Source of the DNA: CAZBSE01 sp964610385
Lineage (GTDB): Bacteria > Actinomycetota > Humimicrobiia > Humimicrobiales > Humimicrobiaceae
NCBI GenBank assembly: GCA_964610385.1
Contig: CAZSXW010000003.1
Span: forward strand, 201,928-265,927
Reading direction: 5' to 3'
DNA length: 64,000 bases
The stretch's first letter is position 1, and every line of letters begins with the position of its first letter. Shown one piece after another: positions 17,669 through 26,734 of the stretch. The translations under genes were made by a program, and so were the position numbers. A model generated the notes under the pieces. The model did no database searches. It was given only the letters and a program-made list of their open reading frames with translations, and was not told the DNA's origin.

Positions 17669-18526
17669 ATCAAAGATTTAGTATTAAGTATAGTCAGTTA
17701 TAACAGTCTTTCTTTTTTAAAAGAGTGTCTGGATTCCATATCAGAAAATCCGCCCGAATTAAAGTATGAGGTCATAGTAGTCGATAATGCATCCAGCGAC
17801 GGGACGATAGGATTTGTAAAGAAGAAATACCCTGAAGTAACTCTGATTTCAAATGATAAAAATGTTGGTTTTGCTGCAGCCAATAATAGGGTCATAGAAA
17901 GGTCGGATTCAAAATATATAATTCTTATGAACAGCGACTGCCGGGTCTTTAGGAAGTCACTGGATAATTTAACTGTATTTATGGAGAAAAATCCTGAAGT
18001 GGGAATAGCAGGGCCAAAAATAATCAACACAGATGGGACAATACAGTTATCCTGCAGGAAATTTCCTTCTGCTTTTGATGCTGCAGCTCATACCGTACTT
18101 ACCAATATCTTTCCCCGCAATCCCTTTTCAAGAAAGTACAAGCTGGCCGATATAGAAAAGGACAGAGCTTTTGAAGTGGACTGGGTTTCAGGTTCCTGCA
18201 TGATAGCCAGGAGAAAGGCCCTGAAAGATACTGGCTTGCTTGACGAAAATTATTTTATGTATGTAGAAGATCTGGACATCTGCTACAGGATGTGGCAGAA
18301 GGACTGGAAGGTATACTACTGTCCTCATGCCGAAATCATGCATCATATAGGAGGCAGCAGCGGAGGCAGAAAAATCAGGTCAAGTTTTAGAATGCAGAAA
18401 AGTGTATTTTACTTTTTCTGGAAAAATTATAAAAAGAGCTGGAAGATGATCCTTGTACCGCTGCTTTTACTGCTTCTGGGGTTCAGGTTTTCCCTTGCCG
18501 TTATAAAAAGCGTTTTTTCCAGATAG
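17669..18526 (+). CDS. GT2 glycosyltransferase, apparent AUC start codon
   Basis: This is a GT2 glycosyltransferase of about 285 residues. The conserved N-terminal strand (LVLSIVSYNS, then VIVVDNASSDGT) lies upstream of the first ATG at 17927, which falls inside the donor motif (ILMNSDCRVF). The frame is open back to a stop at 17663-17665, and no ATG, GTG or TTG lies between that stop and LVLSIVSYNS. GGAAGGGT at 17656-17663 is spaced five bases before an ATC at 17669, which would give MKDLVLSIVSYNS. I infer initiation at AUC. The alternative is a 5' end damaged when the mazEF pair arrived. The later motifs VSGSCMIARR and VEDLDICYRMW are intact, and the C-terminus is hydrophobic. Confidence 0.8.
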   Translation: MKDLVLSIVSYNSLSFLKECLDSISENPPELKYEVIVVDNASSDGTIGFVKKKYPEVTLISNDKNVGFAAANNRVIERSDSKYIILMNSDCRVFRKSLDNLTVFMEKNPEVGIAGPKIINTDGTIQLSCRKFPSAFDAAAHTVLTNIFPRNPFSRKYKLADIEKDRAFEVDWVSGSCMIARRKALKDTGLLDENYFMYVEDLDICYRMWQKDWKVYYCPHAEIMHHIGGSSGGRKIRSSFRMQKSVFYFFWKNYKKSWKMILVPLLLLLLGFRFSLAVIKSVFSR

Positions 18527-18629
18527 AGGTGGTGCTGCGGATACCGGACCCGGTTTTGTATTTTTTAAATTTTGGATTTTATATTAAAATAATTGCTAAA
18601 TTAAAATAGTCATTCGGGAGAGCGCGCTT

Positions 18630-19622
18630 TTGAAAATTTTGATAACAGGTGCAGCCGGCTTTGTGGGGAAACACCTTTTGGAATATCTAAGAAGAGACCA
18701 GGATAATAATATCCTGGCAGTCGATCTAAGCTTTAAAAATTTAAATTCAAATGATTCTTTTAAAGATGTGGATCTATACGAAGCTGATCTTACTGATAAG
18801 GAGCCGGTATTTAGTATTATCAAAAAGTTCAAGCCCCAGCAGGTCTACCATCTTGCGGCACAGAGTTCTGTAAGCTATTCATGGGAAAATCCTGTAGAGA
18901 CTTTCAGGATCAATGTTTTTGGAGGTATTAATGTTCTGGAAAGCCTTAGGCTTTTCTGCCCCAAATGCAGGATTCTTGTAGTATGTACTGCAGAAGAATA
19001 TGGGGAAATAAATGACGGGTGTAAGGCTATTGATGAGGGTTTTAAAATTTATCCCCAGAATCCTTATGCTATCAGTAAATCGGCCCTGGATTTTTTCAGT
19101 TCTGTCTATCATAATGCATATCGGCTTCCGGTGTTGATCAGCAGGTCTTTTAATCATATAGGCCCCGGACAGTCCGAGAGGTTTGTATGTTCTGATTTTG
19201 CCAGGCAGATAGCTATGATTGAAAAAGGGCTGCAGGAACCTGTGATAAATGTCGGTAATCTAAAAGCTCAAAGGGATTTTTTAGATGTAAGGGACGCAGT
19301 CAGCGCGTATCACTGCATATTAAATAAGGGAAAAGAAGGGCAGATATATAATGTCTGTTCCGGTAAGAAGTATAAAATATCGGATCTGCTTGATATACTC
19401 ATATCATTAAGTACGGTACCGGAGATCAGGGTCAACATTGACAGAGATAAATTCAGGGCTATCGACGTAGAGATAATCTATGGAAATAACAGTAAATTAA
19501 AAGCCCATACAGGCTGGAAACCCGTATATTCCATTAATAAGTCACTTAATGACACCATAAATTACTGGAGGGAAAATGCTGTAGAACGGGCTCAGAGTAG
19601 AGGGGAGAGTAGATCAAATTGA
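18630..19622 (+). CDS. rmd: GDP-6-deoxy-D-mannose reductase (NAD-dependent epimerase/dehydratase family)
   Basis: This short-chain dehydrogenase of the extended family begins with the Rossmann motif ILITGAAGFVGKHL and has the active-site pair Y-x3-K in NPYAISKSA. The specific features point to Rmd: SFNHIGPGQSERFVCSDFARQI, NVGNLKAQRDFLDVRDAVSAY, YNVCSGKKYKI and HTGWKPVY are the family's usual wording. Rmd reduces GDP-4-keto-6-deoxymannose to GDP-D-rhamnose. The partner dehydratase gmd lies one gene downstream. The start is a TTG at 18630 with GGGAG nine bases upstream. It overlaps the following nucleotidyltransferase gene by four bases. Confidence 0.85.
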   Translation: MKILITGAAGFVGKHLLEYLRRDQDNNILAVDLSFKNLNSNDSFKDVDLYEADLTDKEPVFSIIKKFKPQQVYHLAAQSSVSYSWENPVETFRINVFGGINVLESLRLFCPKCRILVVCTAEEYGEINDGCKAIDEGFKIYPQNPYAISKSALDFFSSVYHNAYRLPVLISRSFNHIGPGQSERFVCSDFARQIAMIEKGLQEPVINVGNLKAQRDFLDVRDAVSAYHCILNKGKEGQIYNVCSGKKYKISDLLDILISLSTVPEIRVNIDRDKFRAIDVEIIYGNNSKLKAHTGWKPVYSINKSLNDTINYWRENAVERAQSRGESRSN

Positions 19623-20734
19623 AGGCAGTTATATTGGTTGGTGGAGAGGGCACCAGACTGCGGCCAATTACTTTTTTAAATCCAAAGCCCATGCTTCCGC
19701 TGGTAAACAGACCTTTTATGGAAAATTTTATCTTATGGCTAAAATCTCATAAGATCAAAGATATAATCTTTTCTACCTGCTATCTTCCGGAGATCTTTGA
19801 AGATTATTTTGGGGACGGCAGTGATTTTGGATTAAGACTGACCTATGTCAGGGAAGAGGATCCGATGGGAACATGCGGAGGTGTGAAAAATGTGGAAAAA
19901 TATTTAGACGGTGATAATTTCATGGTATTTAACGGAGATATCCTTACATCACTGAATCTGACCAAGATGACTGCTTTTCATAAAAGTAAAAAGGCTGATA
20001 TAACCATTGCATTGACCGCAGTCGAGGATCCAACATGTTACGGGTTGGTACCTATCGACGGTGAAGGCAGAGTGAAGCAATTTCTGGAGAAGCCGAGCCA
20101 GGATGAGATAGCTACCAATCTGATAAATGCCGGCATTTATATTATCAAGTCTGATATTATGAAACTGGCACCGGAAGGGGTCAAATATTCTTTTGAAAGA
20201 GGACTTTTCCCTACTGCTTTGAGTGAAGGGTATAGGATCTATGGCTATATCTCGGATTCTTACTGGATGGATGTGGGAACACCAGAGAAGTATCTAGCGG
20301 CCCACTATGATATTCTAAATAAGAAAATGATATTTAAATTTCCATATAAGGAAGTATTGGAGAATATATATATAGGAAAAGATTCAAAATATTCAAAGAA
20401 TAATTTTGTTTCCGGTCCAGTAGTAATTGGAAAAAGAACCAGGATTGAAAAAGGAGCCAGGATAATGCCTCTTACGGTAATCGGGGATGACTGTATGATT
20501 TCTGAGGGAGCTGAGGTTTCTGAAAGTATAATCTTTAACAATTGCAGAATAGGTAAGGGCTGTCTCATAAAAGAATCAATAGTCTCGAATAATGTAGAAA
20601 TCGGCGGTGGTGTAAGTATTGAAGATTTTTCTGTCATAGGAGACAACAGCAGGATAGAGGAAGATAATGTGTTAAAAAACGGTATAAAGATCAGCGTGAA
20701 TTCCAATATAAAAAGAGGACAGCTTAAATTCTGA
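19619..20734 (+). CDS. Sugar nucleotidyltransferase, probably mannose-1-phosphate guanylyltransferase
   Basis: This is a two-domain sugar-nucleotide pyrophosphorylase. The N-terminal catalytic domain opens with AVILVGGEGTRLRPIT and KPMLPLVNRP, with FNGDIL as the metal-binding Asp and DVGTPEKY near its end. Residues from about 250 are left-handed beta-helix repeats (VVIGKRTRIEKGARI, VIGDDCMI), as in GlmU and eukaryotic-type GDP-mannose pyrophosphorylases. The location between rmd and gmd suggests GTP plus mannose-1-phosphate as substrates. A paralogue of nearly the same size lies at 26735, and one of the two may act on glucose-1-phosphate. The start is a TTG at 19619, overlapping rmd. Confidence 0.85.
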   Translation: MKAVILVGGEGTRLRPITFLNPKPMLPLVNRPFMENFILWLKSHKIKDIIFSTCYLPEIFEDYFGDGSDFGLRLTYVREEDPMGTCGGVKNVEKYLDGDNFMVFNGDILTSLNLTKMTAFHKSKKADITIALTAVEDPTCYGLVPIDGEGRVKQFLEKPSQDEIATNLINAGIYIIKSDIMKLAPEGVKYSFERGLFPTALSEGYRIYGYISDSYWMDVGTPEKYLAAHYDILNKKMIFKFPYKEVLENIYIGKDSKYSKNNFVSGPVVIGKRTRIEKGARIMPLTVIGDDCMISEGAEVSESIIFNNCRIGKGCLIKESIVSNNVEIGGGVSIEDFSVIGDNSRIEEDNVLKNGIKISVNSNIKRGQLKF

Positions 20735-20783
20735 ATTTAAATTTCACAATAAATTATTTAAAATTTAAGAGGGGGAGATAACG

Positions 20784-21746
20784 GTGAGAGCACTTATTAC
20801 CGGAATTACCGGTCAGGACGGGTCTTACCTTGCTGAGTTTTTACTTGATAAGGGTTACGAAGTCTATGGAATGGTAAGGCGTTCATCAGTTGAAAATTTT
20901 AACAGAATAGAGCATATAAGAGACAGGTTAAAATTTATCCAGGCTGATCTGCTGGATCAGTTGTCGATAATTGATGCGGTGAAGGAGTCAAGACCAGACG
21001 AGATATATAATCTTGCTGCCATGTCATTTGTACCCACTTCATGGAGGCAGCCGGTACTGACGGGTGAATTTACCGGTTTGGGTGTGACAAGGATGCTGGA
21101 AGCGGTAAGGCATATGGATAAGAATATAAAATTTTACCAGGCTTCCAGCTCGGAAATGTTTGGAAAAGCAAGAGAAGTCCCACAGAATGAAAATACCCCC
21201 TTTTATCCCCGCAGTCCTTACGGAGTAGCAAAGGCCTATGGTCATTACATGACTGTAAATTACAGAGAAAGTTATGATCTGTTTGCCTGCAGCGGTATAC
21301 TTTTTAATCACGAGTCCCCCAGGCGCGGTCTAGAGTTTGTTACCAGAAAAGTGACTTATAATGCAGCAAAAATAAAATTAGGGCTGGCTAAAAGTCTTTA
21401 TATGGGTAATTTAGATGCCAGGAGGGATTGGGGATATGCCAAGGATTATGTTGAAGTAATGTGGTTGATGCTGAAGCAGGACAACCCCGAAGATTATGTC
21501 ATCAGTACGGAAGAAGCACATTCGGTAAAGGAGTGGGTCGATATTTCCTTTAAATGTCTGGATCTTGACTGGACAAAATACGTAAAAGTTGATAAAAGGT
21601 ATATCCGTCCGGCTGATGTGGATCTTTTAGTAGGTGATTCCAGTAAAGCCAAGAAAAAACTGGGCTGGAAGACCAAGGTCAGCTTTAAGCAATTAGTAAA
21701 GATTATGGTCGAATATGACTATAATCATCTAAAAAAGCAGATGTAA
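20784..21746 (+). CDS. gmd: GDP-mannose 4,6-dehydratase
   Basis: Gmd converts GDP-mannose to GDP-4-keto-6-deoxymannose. It begins with ALITGITGQDGSYLAEFL and carries the Gmd-specific MVRRSSVENFNRI, NLAAMSFVPTSW, the catalytic Thr/Ser-Glu-Tyr set in QASSSEMFGKA and SPYGVAKAYGH, FNHESPRRGLEFVTRKVT and GNLDARRDWGYAKDYVE. At 320 residues it is slightly shorter than the 340-370 typical of the family. GTG start with GGGGGAG upstream. The product can feed Rmd at 18630 to make GDP-D-rhamnose. No fcl (fucose synthase) is present in the window. Confidence 0.93.
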   Translation: MRALITGITGQDGSYLAEFLLDKGYEVYGMVRRSSVENFNRIEHIRDRLKFIQADLLDQLSIIDAVKESRPDEIYNLAAMSFVPTSWRQPVLTGEFTGLGVTRMLEAVRHMDKNIKFYQASSSEMFGKAREVPQNENTPFYPRSPYGVAKAYGHYMTVNYRESYDLFACSGILFNHESPRRGLEFVTRKVTYNAAKIKLGLAKSLYMGNLDARRDWGYAKDYVEVMWLMLKQDNPEDYVISTEEAHSVKEWVDISFKCLDLDWTKYVKVDKRYIRPADVDLLVGDSSKAKKKLGWKTKVSFKQLVKIMVEYDYNHLKKQM

Positions 21747-21773
21747 TATTAAATAAGAAAGAAAGTCATAATA

Positions 21774-23219
21774 TTGAAGAAAATATCAATAAAATTCGGT
21801 ACTGACGGATGGAGAGGTATTATAGCGGATGAATTCACAGTTGAGGGAGTAAGGATTGTATCTCAGGGAGTAAGCAATTATCTTAAAAAAAAGGTCGGAA
21901 GCGGCAGGAAACCGTCTGTGGTAGTCGGTTACGATGCCAGGTTTCTTTCCGAGAGGTTTGCTGAAGAATCTGCAGAAATATTAAAGCTGAATGGCATTGA
22001 TGTCTATTTTTCCGATAAAATAATTACCTCACCGGTTCTTTCTTTTGCCGTGATTGAAAAAAAAGTGGATCTGGGGGTCATGATTACTGCGAGCCATAAT
22101 CCTTATTACTATAATGGCTATAAGATCAAGGGGTCGTTTGGAGGATCTGCCACTATGGATATAATAGCAGATGTGGAAAAGGAGGTAAGCGAGGTAATCA
22201 AAAATGCCGAAAGTTATAAGGAATATCTATATCCGGAAGAAACAGATAGGCCTGGTATTGAAAGGACTGACTTTCTACCCGCCTATAAGCATAATATTCT
22301 AAGCAAGGTAGATACGGATATCATAAAGAATTTTGATTTTAAACTGCTGCTGGAACCTATGTACGGCGCAGCGCAGGGAATATATAAAAAAATCATCCAG
22401 CAGTTCAATCCTGAAAATGTTACCGAAATACATTCGGAAATAAATCCTTCTTTTGGTGGCATAAATCCCGAGCCGATCGGGGATAACCTTGCGGAAGCCA
22501 AGAGTACTCTGCTGAGAAAGAAGTACAGGCTGGCTATCTGTCTTGATGGTGATGGTGACAGGATTGCAGCATTGGGGGAAGATGGTAATTATATCAGCTC
22601 ACATCATCTTTTTGCCATAGTGCTGTGGTATTTAGCTGATAGGAAGAAGATGAGGGGTAAAGTAGTAAAATCGATCAATCTTTCTTCGGTACTGGATAAG
22701 ATTTGCTCAAAGTATGGTCTTGAAGTAAAAACTACTCCTGTAGGTTTCAAGTATATAGCGGAAGAAATCCTAAAAGGTGGAGTCATTATGGGCGGTGAAG
22801 AAAGCGGAGGCCTCTGGGCGGGAGGAGACATACCCGAAAGAGATGGGATGCTTATGGGACTTAAACTAATTGAGATAATATGTGATACCGGTATGACATT
22901 AAACCAGATACTGAAAAAGATCTATGATGAGTTCGGATATTTTGTCTTTGACAGGATTGATCATGAGATTGATATGGATCAAAAGAAAAATTTAAAGGAC
23001 CTACTGGAAAGAGGTATACCAAAAATATTGAAAGAGGCGGGAGTCAAGGAAGTAATCACCCTGGATGGCTACAAATATATAATGGAGAATGGAAGCTGGA
23101 TAATGATCAGGCTTTCCGGTACGGAAGCGGTAGTGCGTGTTTATACTGAAGGCGGCAGCGATAAGGAAGTAAGATATCTTCAGGAACTGGGTAAAAAAGT
23201 ATTGGAAAGCGCTTTTTAA
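21774..23219 (+). CDS. manB: Phosphomannomutase/phosphoglucomutase
   Basis: This is an alpha-D-phosphohexomutase of 481 residues that interconverts hexose 6- and 1-phosphates. All four signatures are present: the phosphoserine loop TASHNPYYYNGYK, the metal-binding CLDGDGDRIAAL, the sugar-binding GGEESGGLW, and the phosphate-binding RLSGTEAVVRVYTEG. The location between gmd and the phosphomannose isomerase indicates mannose-6-P to mannose-1-P as the main job, though many of these enzymes also use glucose. The start is a TTG at 21774 after GAAAGAAAG, giving MKKISIKFGTDGWRG, the usual N-terminus. Confidence 0.92.
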   Translation: MKKISIKFGTDGWRGIIADEFTVEGVRIVSQGVSNYLKKKVGSGRKPSVVVGYDARFLSERFAEESAEILKLNGIDVYFSDKIITSPVLSFAVIEKKVDLGVMITASHNPYYYNGYKIKGSFGGSATMDIIADVEKEVSEVIKNAESYKEYLYPEETDRPGIERTDFLPAYKHNILSKVDTDIIKNFDFKLLLEPMYGAAQGIYKKIIQQFNPENVTEIHSEINPSFGGINPEPIGDNLAEAKSTLLRKKYRLAICLDGDGDRIAALGEDGNYISSHHLFAIVLWYLADRKKMRGKVVKSINLSSVLDKICSKYGLEVKTTPVGFKYIAEEILKGGVIMGGEESGGLWAGGDIPERDGMLMGLKLIEIICDTGMTLNQILKKIYDEFGYFVFDRIDHEIDMDQKKNLKDLLERGIPKILKEAGVKEVITLDGYKYIMENGSWIMIRLSGTEAVVRVYTEGGSDKEVRYLQELGKKVLESAF

Positions 23220-23275
23220 GAAATCTTAATATCTATAGAAATAAAATAATGAAGAATGATGAGAAGGAAGATGAT

Positions 23276-24355
23276 ATGAATATTTTAGATAATCTTGATA
23301 GGATAGAAAAGATCGACAGCCAGGGCATGCTGGAAGTGGAAGAGAATTTTTATTACCAGCTGCTTGAAGCAAGAGATATAATCTTGAATTCTGATCTAAG
23401 GCAGTTGGAACAAAAGGAATTCAGGGGCATCGCTTTTTTGGGTATGGGAGGATCTGGATTTACAGGCGACATCGTCAAAGCCCATATAGAGGATGATGTC
23501 AGTATACCGGTAGAGATTGTGAAAGGATATAATCTACCCGCCTTTATAAAGCGCGATTGGTTGGCAGTTGCAGTAAGCTATTCGGGAAACACTGAAGAGA
23601 CTATTTCTGCAGTCAGGCAGGCATTGGAGCGTGGATGCGAGGTCCTTACAATCTGTTCCGGTGGGAAAATGGAAAATATTGCCAGAGATAATAATAAGGC
23701 TGTAATAAAGATCCCATCAGGTCTGCAGCCCAGGGGGGCGATCGGTTATTTGTTTATTCCTGCTTATCTGGCACTGGATAAACTCAATATCATAACTCTG
23801 GATCCTGTTGATACCGAAGAGGCATTTAATCTAATAAAAGAAAAATCGGCTCTTTATCAAAGGGAGACAGAAACCGTCAAAAACCCTGCAAAGAAACTGG
23901 CTTTAAAAATATCAGATCGGCTTCCTATAATATACGGAACAGAGGGTCTGATGGCTGCAATTGCTTACAGATTGAAGTGCGAATTTAATGAAAATTCAAA
24001 AACTCCCTGCTGGTGCAATGAATTTTCGGAACTTAATCATAATGAAACTGTCGGCTGGGAAAGGCTGAAAAGTATAACCAGAAAATTTGTACTTCTGATT
24101 TTACGGGATAAGGACGAGAAAAAAAGGGTAAAAACGCGTATCGAAGTGACTTCTAAACTGATAAGAAATAATATAAGTGACATTATAGAAATACCGGTAG
24201 AAGGTAGATCTAAACTGGCAAGAGCATTATCTTCCATGTATCTTGGAGATACGGCCAGTGTCTATCTGGCAATTCTGGCAGGTATAGATCCCAGCCCGGT
24301 GGAAAAAATAGATTTACTTAAAAGTGAGCTTAAAAAACTAAATGATAAAATATAA
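23276..24355 (+). CDS. Bifunctional phosphoglucose/phosphomannose isomerase (SIS family)
   Basis: This enzyme has two SIS domains and interconverts fructose-6-P with glucose-6-P and mannose-6-P. The first SIS domain shows FLGMGGSGFTGDI and VSYSGNTEETISA, the phosphosugar-binding serine cluster. The second ends in NEFSELNHNETVGWE, with the conserved Glu and His typical of the bifunctional PGI/PMI group. The frame is open from an ATG at 23249, but AAGGAAG is best spaced for the ATG at 23276 (MNILDNLDRI). It supplies mannose-6-P to the mutase just upstream. The mutase / SIS isomerase / ahcY order is also found in mycobacteria. Confidence 0.88.
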   Translation: MNILDNLDRIEKIDSQGMLEVEENFYYQLLEARDIILNSDLRQLEQKEFRGIAFLGMGGSGFTGDIVKAHIEDDVSIPVEIVKGYNLPAFIKRDWLAVAVSYSGNTEETISAVRQALERGCEVLTICSGGKMENIARDNNKAVIKIPSGLQPRGAIGYLFIPAYLALDKLNIITLDPVDTEEAFNLIKEKSALYQRETETVKNPAKKLALKISDRLPIIYGTEGLMAAIAYRLKCEFNENSKTPCWCNEFSELNHNETVGWERLKSITRKFVLLILRDKDEKKRVKTRIEVTSKLIRNNISDIIEIPVEGRSKLARALSSMYLGDTASVYLAILAGIDPSPVEKIDLLKSELKKLNDKI

Positions 24356-24378
24356 AGGGCATAGAAAGGAAAACTTTA

Positions 24379-25635
24379 ATGGACTTTGATTTGAAAGATA
24401 TTAATCTGGCAGAAGAGGGTAAAAAAAAGATAGAATGGGCGGCCTTGGAGATGCCGGTCCTGAAGAGTATAAGAAAGGATTTTTCGAAAAACAAGCCTCT
24501 TAAAAAACTTATTGTAGGAGCCTGTCTCCATGTTACATCAGAAACTGCAAATCTTATGATCGCCTTAAAAGAGGGGGGAGCAGATGTATCTTTATGTGCA
24601 TCCAATCCGTTGAGCACCCAGGATGATGTAGCAGCTTCACTCGTAAATGACTTTAAGATCAGCGTATTTGCCATAAAGGGTGAAGATAACAAGACCTATT
24701 ATAAACACATAAACAGTGTTCTAGATACCAAGCCCCAGGTCACGATGGATGACGGTGCGGACCTGATCTCAACCACCCACAGTAAAAGAAAGGAGCTGCT
24801 AAATGGGATATACGGGGGTACCGAGGAAACGACAACCGGGGTAATAAGGCTTAAAAGCATGGAAAAAAAAGGTGTGCTTTATTATCCTATTATTGCCGTA
24901 AATGATGCCAAGACCAAGCATTTTTTTGATAACCGATATGGGACCGGCCAGAGTACTATCGACGGGATTTTAAGAGCGACCAATATTTTACTGGCAGGTA
25001 AAAAATTTGTGATTGCAGGATATGGCTGGTGCGGAAGAGGAGTAGCCACAAGGGCAAAAGGCATGGGTGCTTCAGTGATAATACTGGAAGTAGACCCTCT
25101 TCGTGCTCTGGAGGCTAAATTGGATGGATTTGATGTAATGAATTCCAGTGAAGCGGCAAAAATAGGAGATATTTTCTTATCGGTCAGTGGTGATAAAAAT
25201 GCTATAGGAAAGGAAATTTTAAAAAACTGCAAGGATAACGCTATTCTTGCCAACTCCGGCCATTTTGATGTCGAGATCGACCTTAATTACCTGAAAGCAA
25301 ACAGCAGGTCAAAAAGGAAAGTCAGGCCCTTTGTTGAAGAGTATCTTATGAAAGACGGGAGAAGGTTATATGTACTTGCTGAAGGGAGACTGGTAAATCT
25401 CAGCGCAGCAGAAGGACATCCGGCAAGTGTTATGGATATGAGTTTTGCCAATCAAGCTTTAAGCGTAGAATATATCCTAAAGAACAAAAAAGGCCTTTCA
25501 AGAAAAGTTTATCCGGTACCGGAAAAAATTGACCAGAGAATAGCAGAGCTGAAACTAAAAAGTATGGGCATCAGGATAGATAAATTGACGCCGGAGCAGG
25601 AGAAATATCTTAGTTCATGGGAAATAGGGACATGA
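24379..25635 (+). CDS. ahcY: S-adenosylhomocysteine hydrolase
   Basis: AhcY splits S-adenosylhomocysteine, the by-product of methylation, into adenosine and homocysteine. Visible signatures include GACLHVTSETANLM, MDDGADLISTTH (catalytic Asp), GGTEETTTGVIRL, NDAKTKHFFDNRYGTGQS (catalytic Lys and Asp) and the NAD-binding IAGYGWCGRGVATRAKGMGA. The C-terminus LTPEQEKYLSSWEIGT is standard. At 418 residues it is of the shorter archaeal/Thermotoga type without the insertion found in many bacterial enzymes. It overlaps or abuts mtnA, so the two nucleoside-recycling genes are coupled. Confidence 0.94.
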   Translation: MDFDLKDINLAEEGKKKIEWAALEMPVLKSIRKDFSKNKPLKKLIVGACLHVTSETANLMIALKEGGADVSLCASNPLSTQDDVAASLVNDFKISVFAIKGEDNKTYYKHINSVLDTKPQVTMDDGADLISTTHSKRKELLNGIYGGTEETTTGVIRLKSMEKKGVLYYPIIAVNDAKTKHFFDNRYGTGQSTIDGILRATNILLAGKKFVIAGYGWCGRGVATRAKGMGASVIILEVDPLRALEAKLDGFDVMNSSEAAKIGDIFLSVSGDKNAIGKEILKNCKDNAILANSGHFDVEIDLNYLKANSRSKRKVRPFVEEYLMKDGRRLYVLAEGRLVNLSAAEGHPASVMDMSFANQALSVEYILKNKKGLSRKVYPVPEKIDQRIAELKLKSMGIRIDKLTPEQEKYLSSWEIGT

Positions 25636-26708
25636 GTCTTCATGCAGAAGAAAGTAGGGTATATACTCTCATATGGGATGGATCTGTTTTAAAATTATTA
25701 GACCAGAGAAGGCTCCCTTTTAAAGAGGTATATCTGGACTGCAGATCGGCTGCTGATGTAGCCAGGGCTATCAAAGAAATGGTGGTAAGAGGAGCACCGG
25801 CAATTGGCGTTGCGGCAGGTTATGGCACCGCGCTTGCAGCTCTTGAATTTCAAGGTAATGATAAGCAAAAGTTTGTAGAGCATGTAAATAAGAGCATAAA
25901 GCTGCTTTCAGGGACCAGGCCGACGGCTGTAAATTTATTCTGGGCCTTGAACAGGATGAAAAGAATCCTTGAAAATGCAGCTGACCTGGATGTAGGTAAA
26001 ACCAGGGAAAAACTGATAGAAGAAGCTGTAAAGATTGAAGAGCAGGACCTGAAGATAAACCTTAAAATCGGGCAGAATGGAAAGGAGATCTTTGCCGGGA
26101 GCAAGGCAAAGATCAGAATTCTCACTCACTGTAATGCCGGAGCACTGGCAACTTCAGGATATGGTACTGCACTGGCAGTAATAAGGAGTTTGAACTCAGA
26201 AGGAAAAATAGGAAACGTAATTGTGGATGAGACCAGACCTTTTCTCCAGGGAGCAAGACTTACTGCATGGGAACTTCATCAGGACAGGATACCCTTTTTT
26301 ATTATATCCGATAATATGGCAGGTTATTTTATGTCAAGAGGAGAGGTAGATGCAGTTTTGGTAGGTGCGGATAGAATAGCTTCGAACGGTGATACAGCCA
26401 ATAAGATAGGGACCTTAAGCCTGTCCATACTTGCAAGGTATTTTAAAATACCTTTCTATGTCGCTGCTCCGATCTCAACTGTTGATATAAAAATGGAAAG
26501 CGGGGATAATATTCCTATAGAATACAGAAATGAAAGGGAAGTCAGAGAAGTCTTAGGGAAGATTATTATTCCGGAATTTATGGCGGTGAAGAATCCGGCT
26601 TTTGATGTGACACCGGCTGAGAATATAACTGCAATCATAACTGAAAAAGAATTGATTTACCCCCCTTACAAAAAAAATATCAGCAGGATTTTTGAGGACA
26701 AGAAATAA
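25632..26708 (+). CDS. mtnA: Methylthioribose-1-phosphate isomerase
   Basis: This aIF2B/MtnA-family isomerase acts in methionine salvage, converting MTR-1-P to MTRu-1-P. It has RGAPAIGVAAGYG, the catalytic Cys in THCNAGALAT, DETRPFLQGARLTAWEL, and the catalytic Asp in VGADRIASNGDTANKIGT, the signatures that separate MtnA from eIF2B subunits. The frame opens at an ATG at 25617, but the ATG at 25632 overlaps the ahcY stop in the common ATGA fashion and I use it. No other methionine-salvage gene is in the window. Confidence 0.92.
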   Translation: MSLHAEESRVYTLIWDGSVLKLLDQRRLPFKEVYLDCRSAADVARAIKEMVVRGAPAIGVAAGYGTALAALEFQGNDKQKFVEHVNKSIKLLSGTRPTAVNLFWALNRMKRILENAADLDVGKTREKLIEEAVKIEEQDLKINLKIGQNGKEIFAGSKAKIRILTHCNAGALATSGYGTALAVIRSLNSEGKIGNVIVDETRPFLQGARLTAWELHQDRIPFFIISDNMAGYFMSRGEVDAVLVGADRIASNGDTANKIGTLSLSILARYFKIPFYVAAPISTVDIKMESGDNIPIEYRNEREVREVLGKIIIPEFMAVKNPAFDVTPAENITAIITEKELIYPPYKKNISRIFEDKK

Positions 26709-26734
26709 ATAAAATAAGGAGTGCATAAATTATA

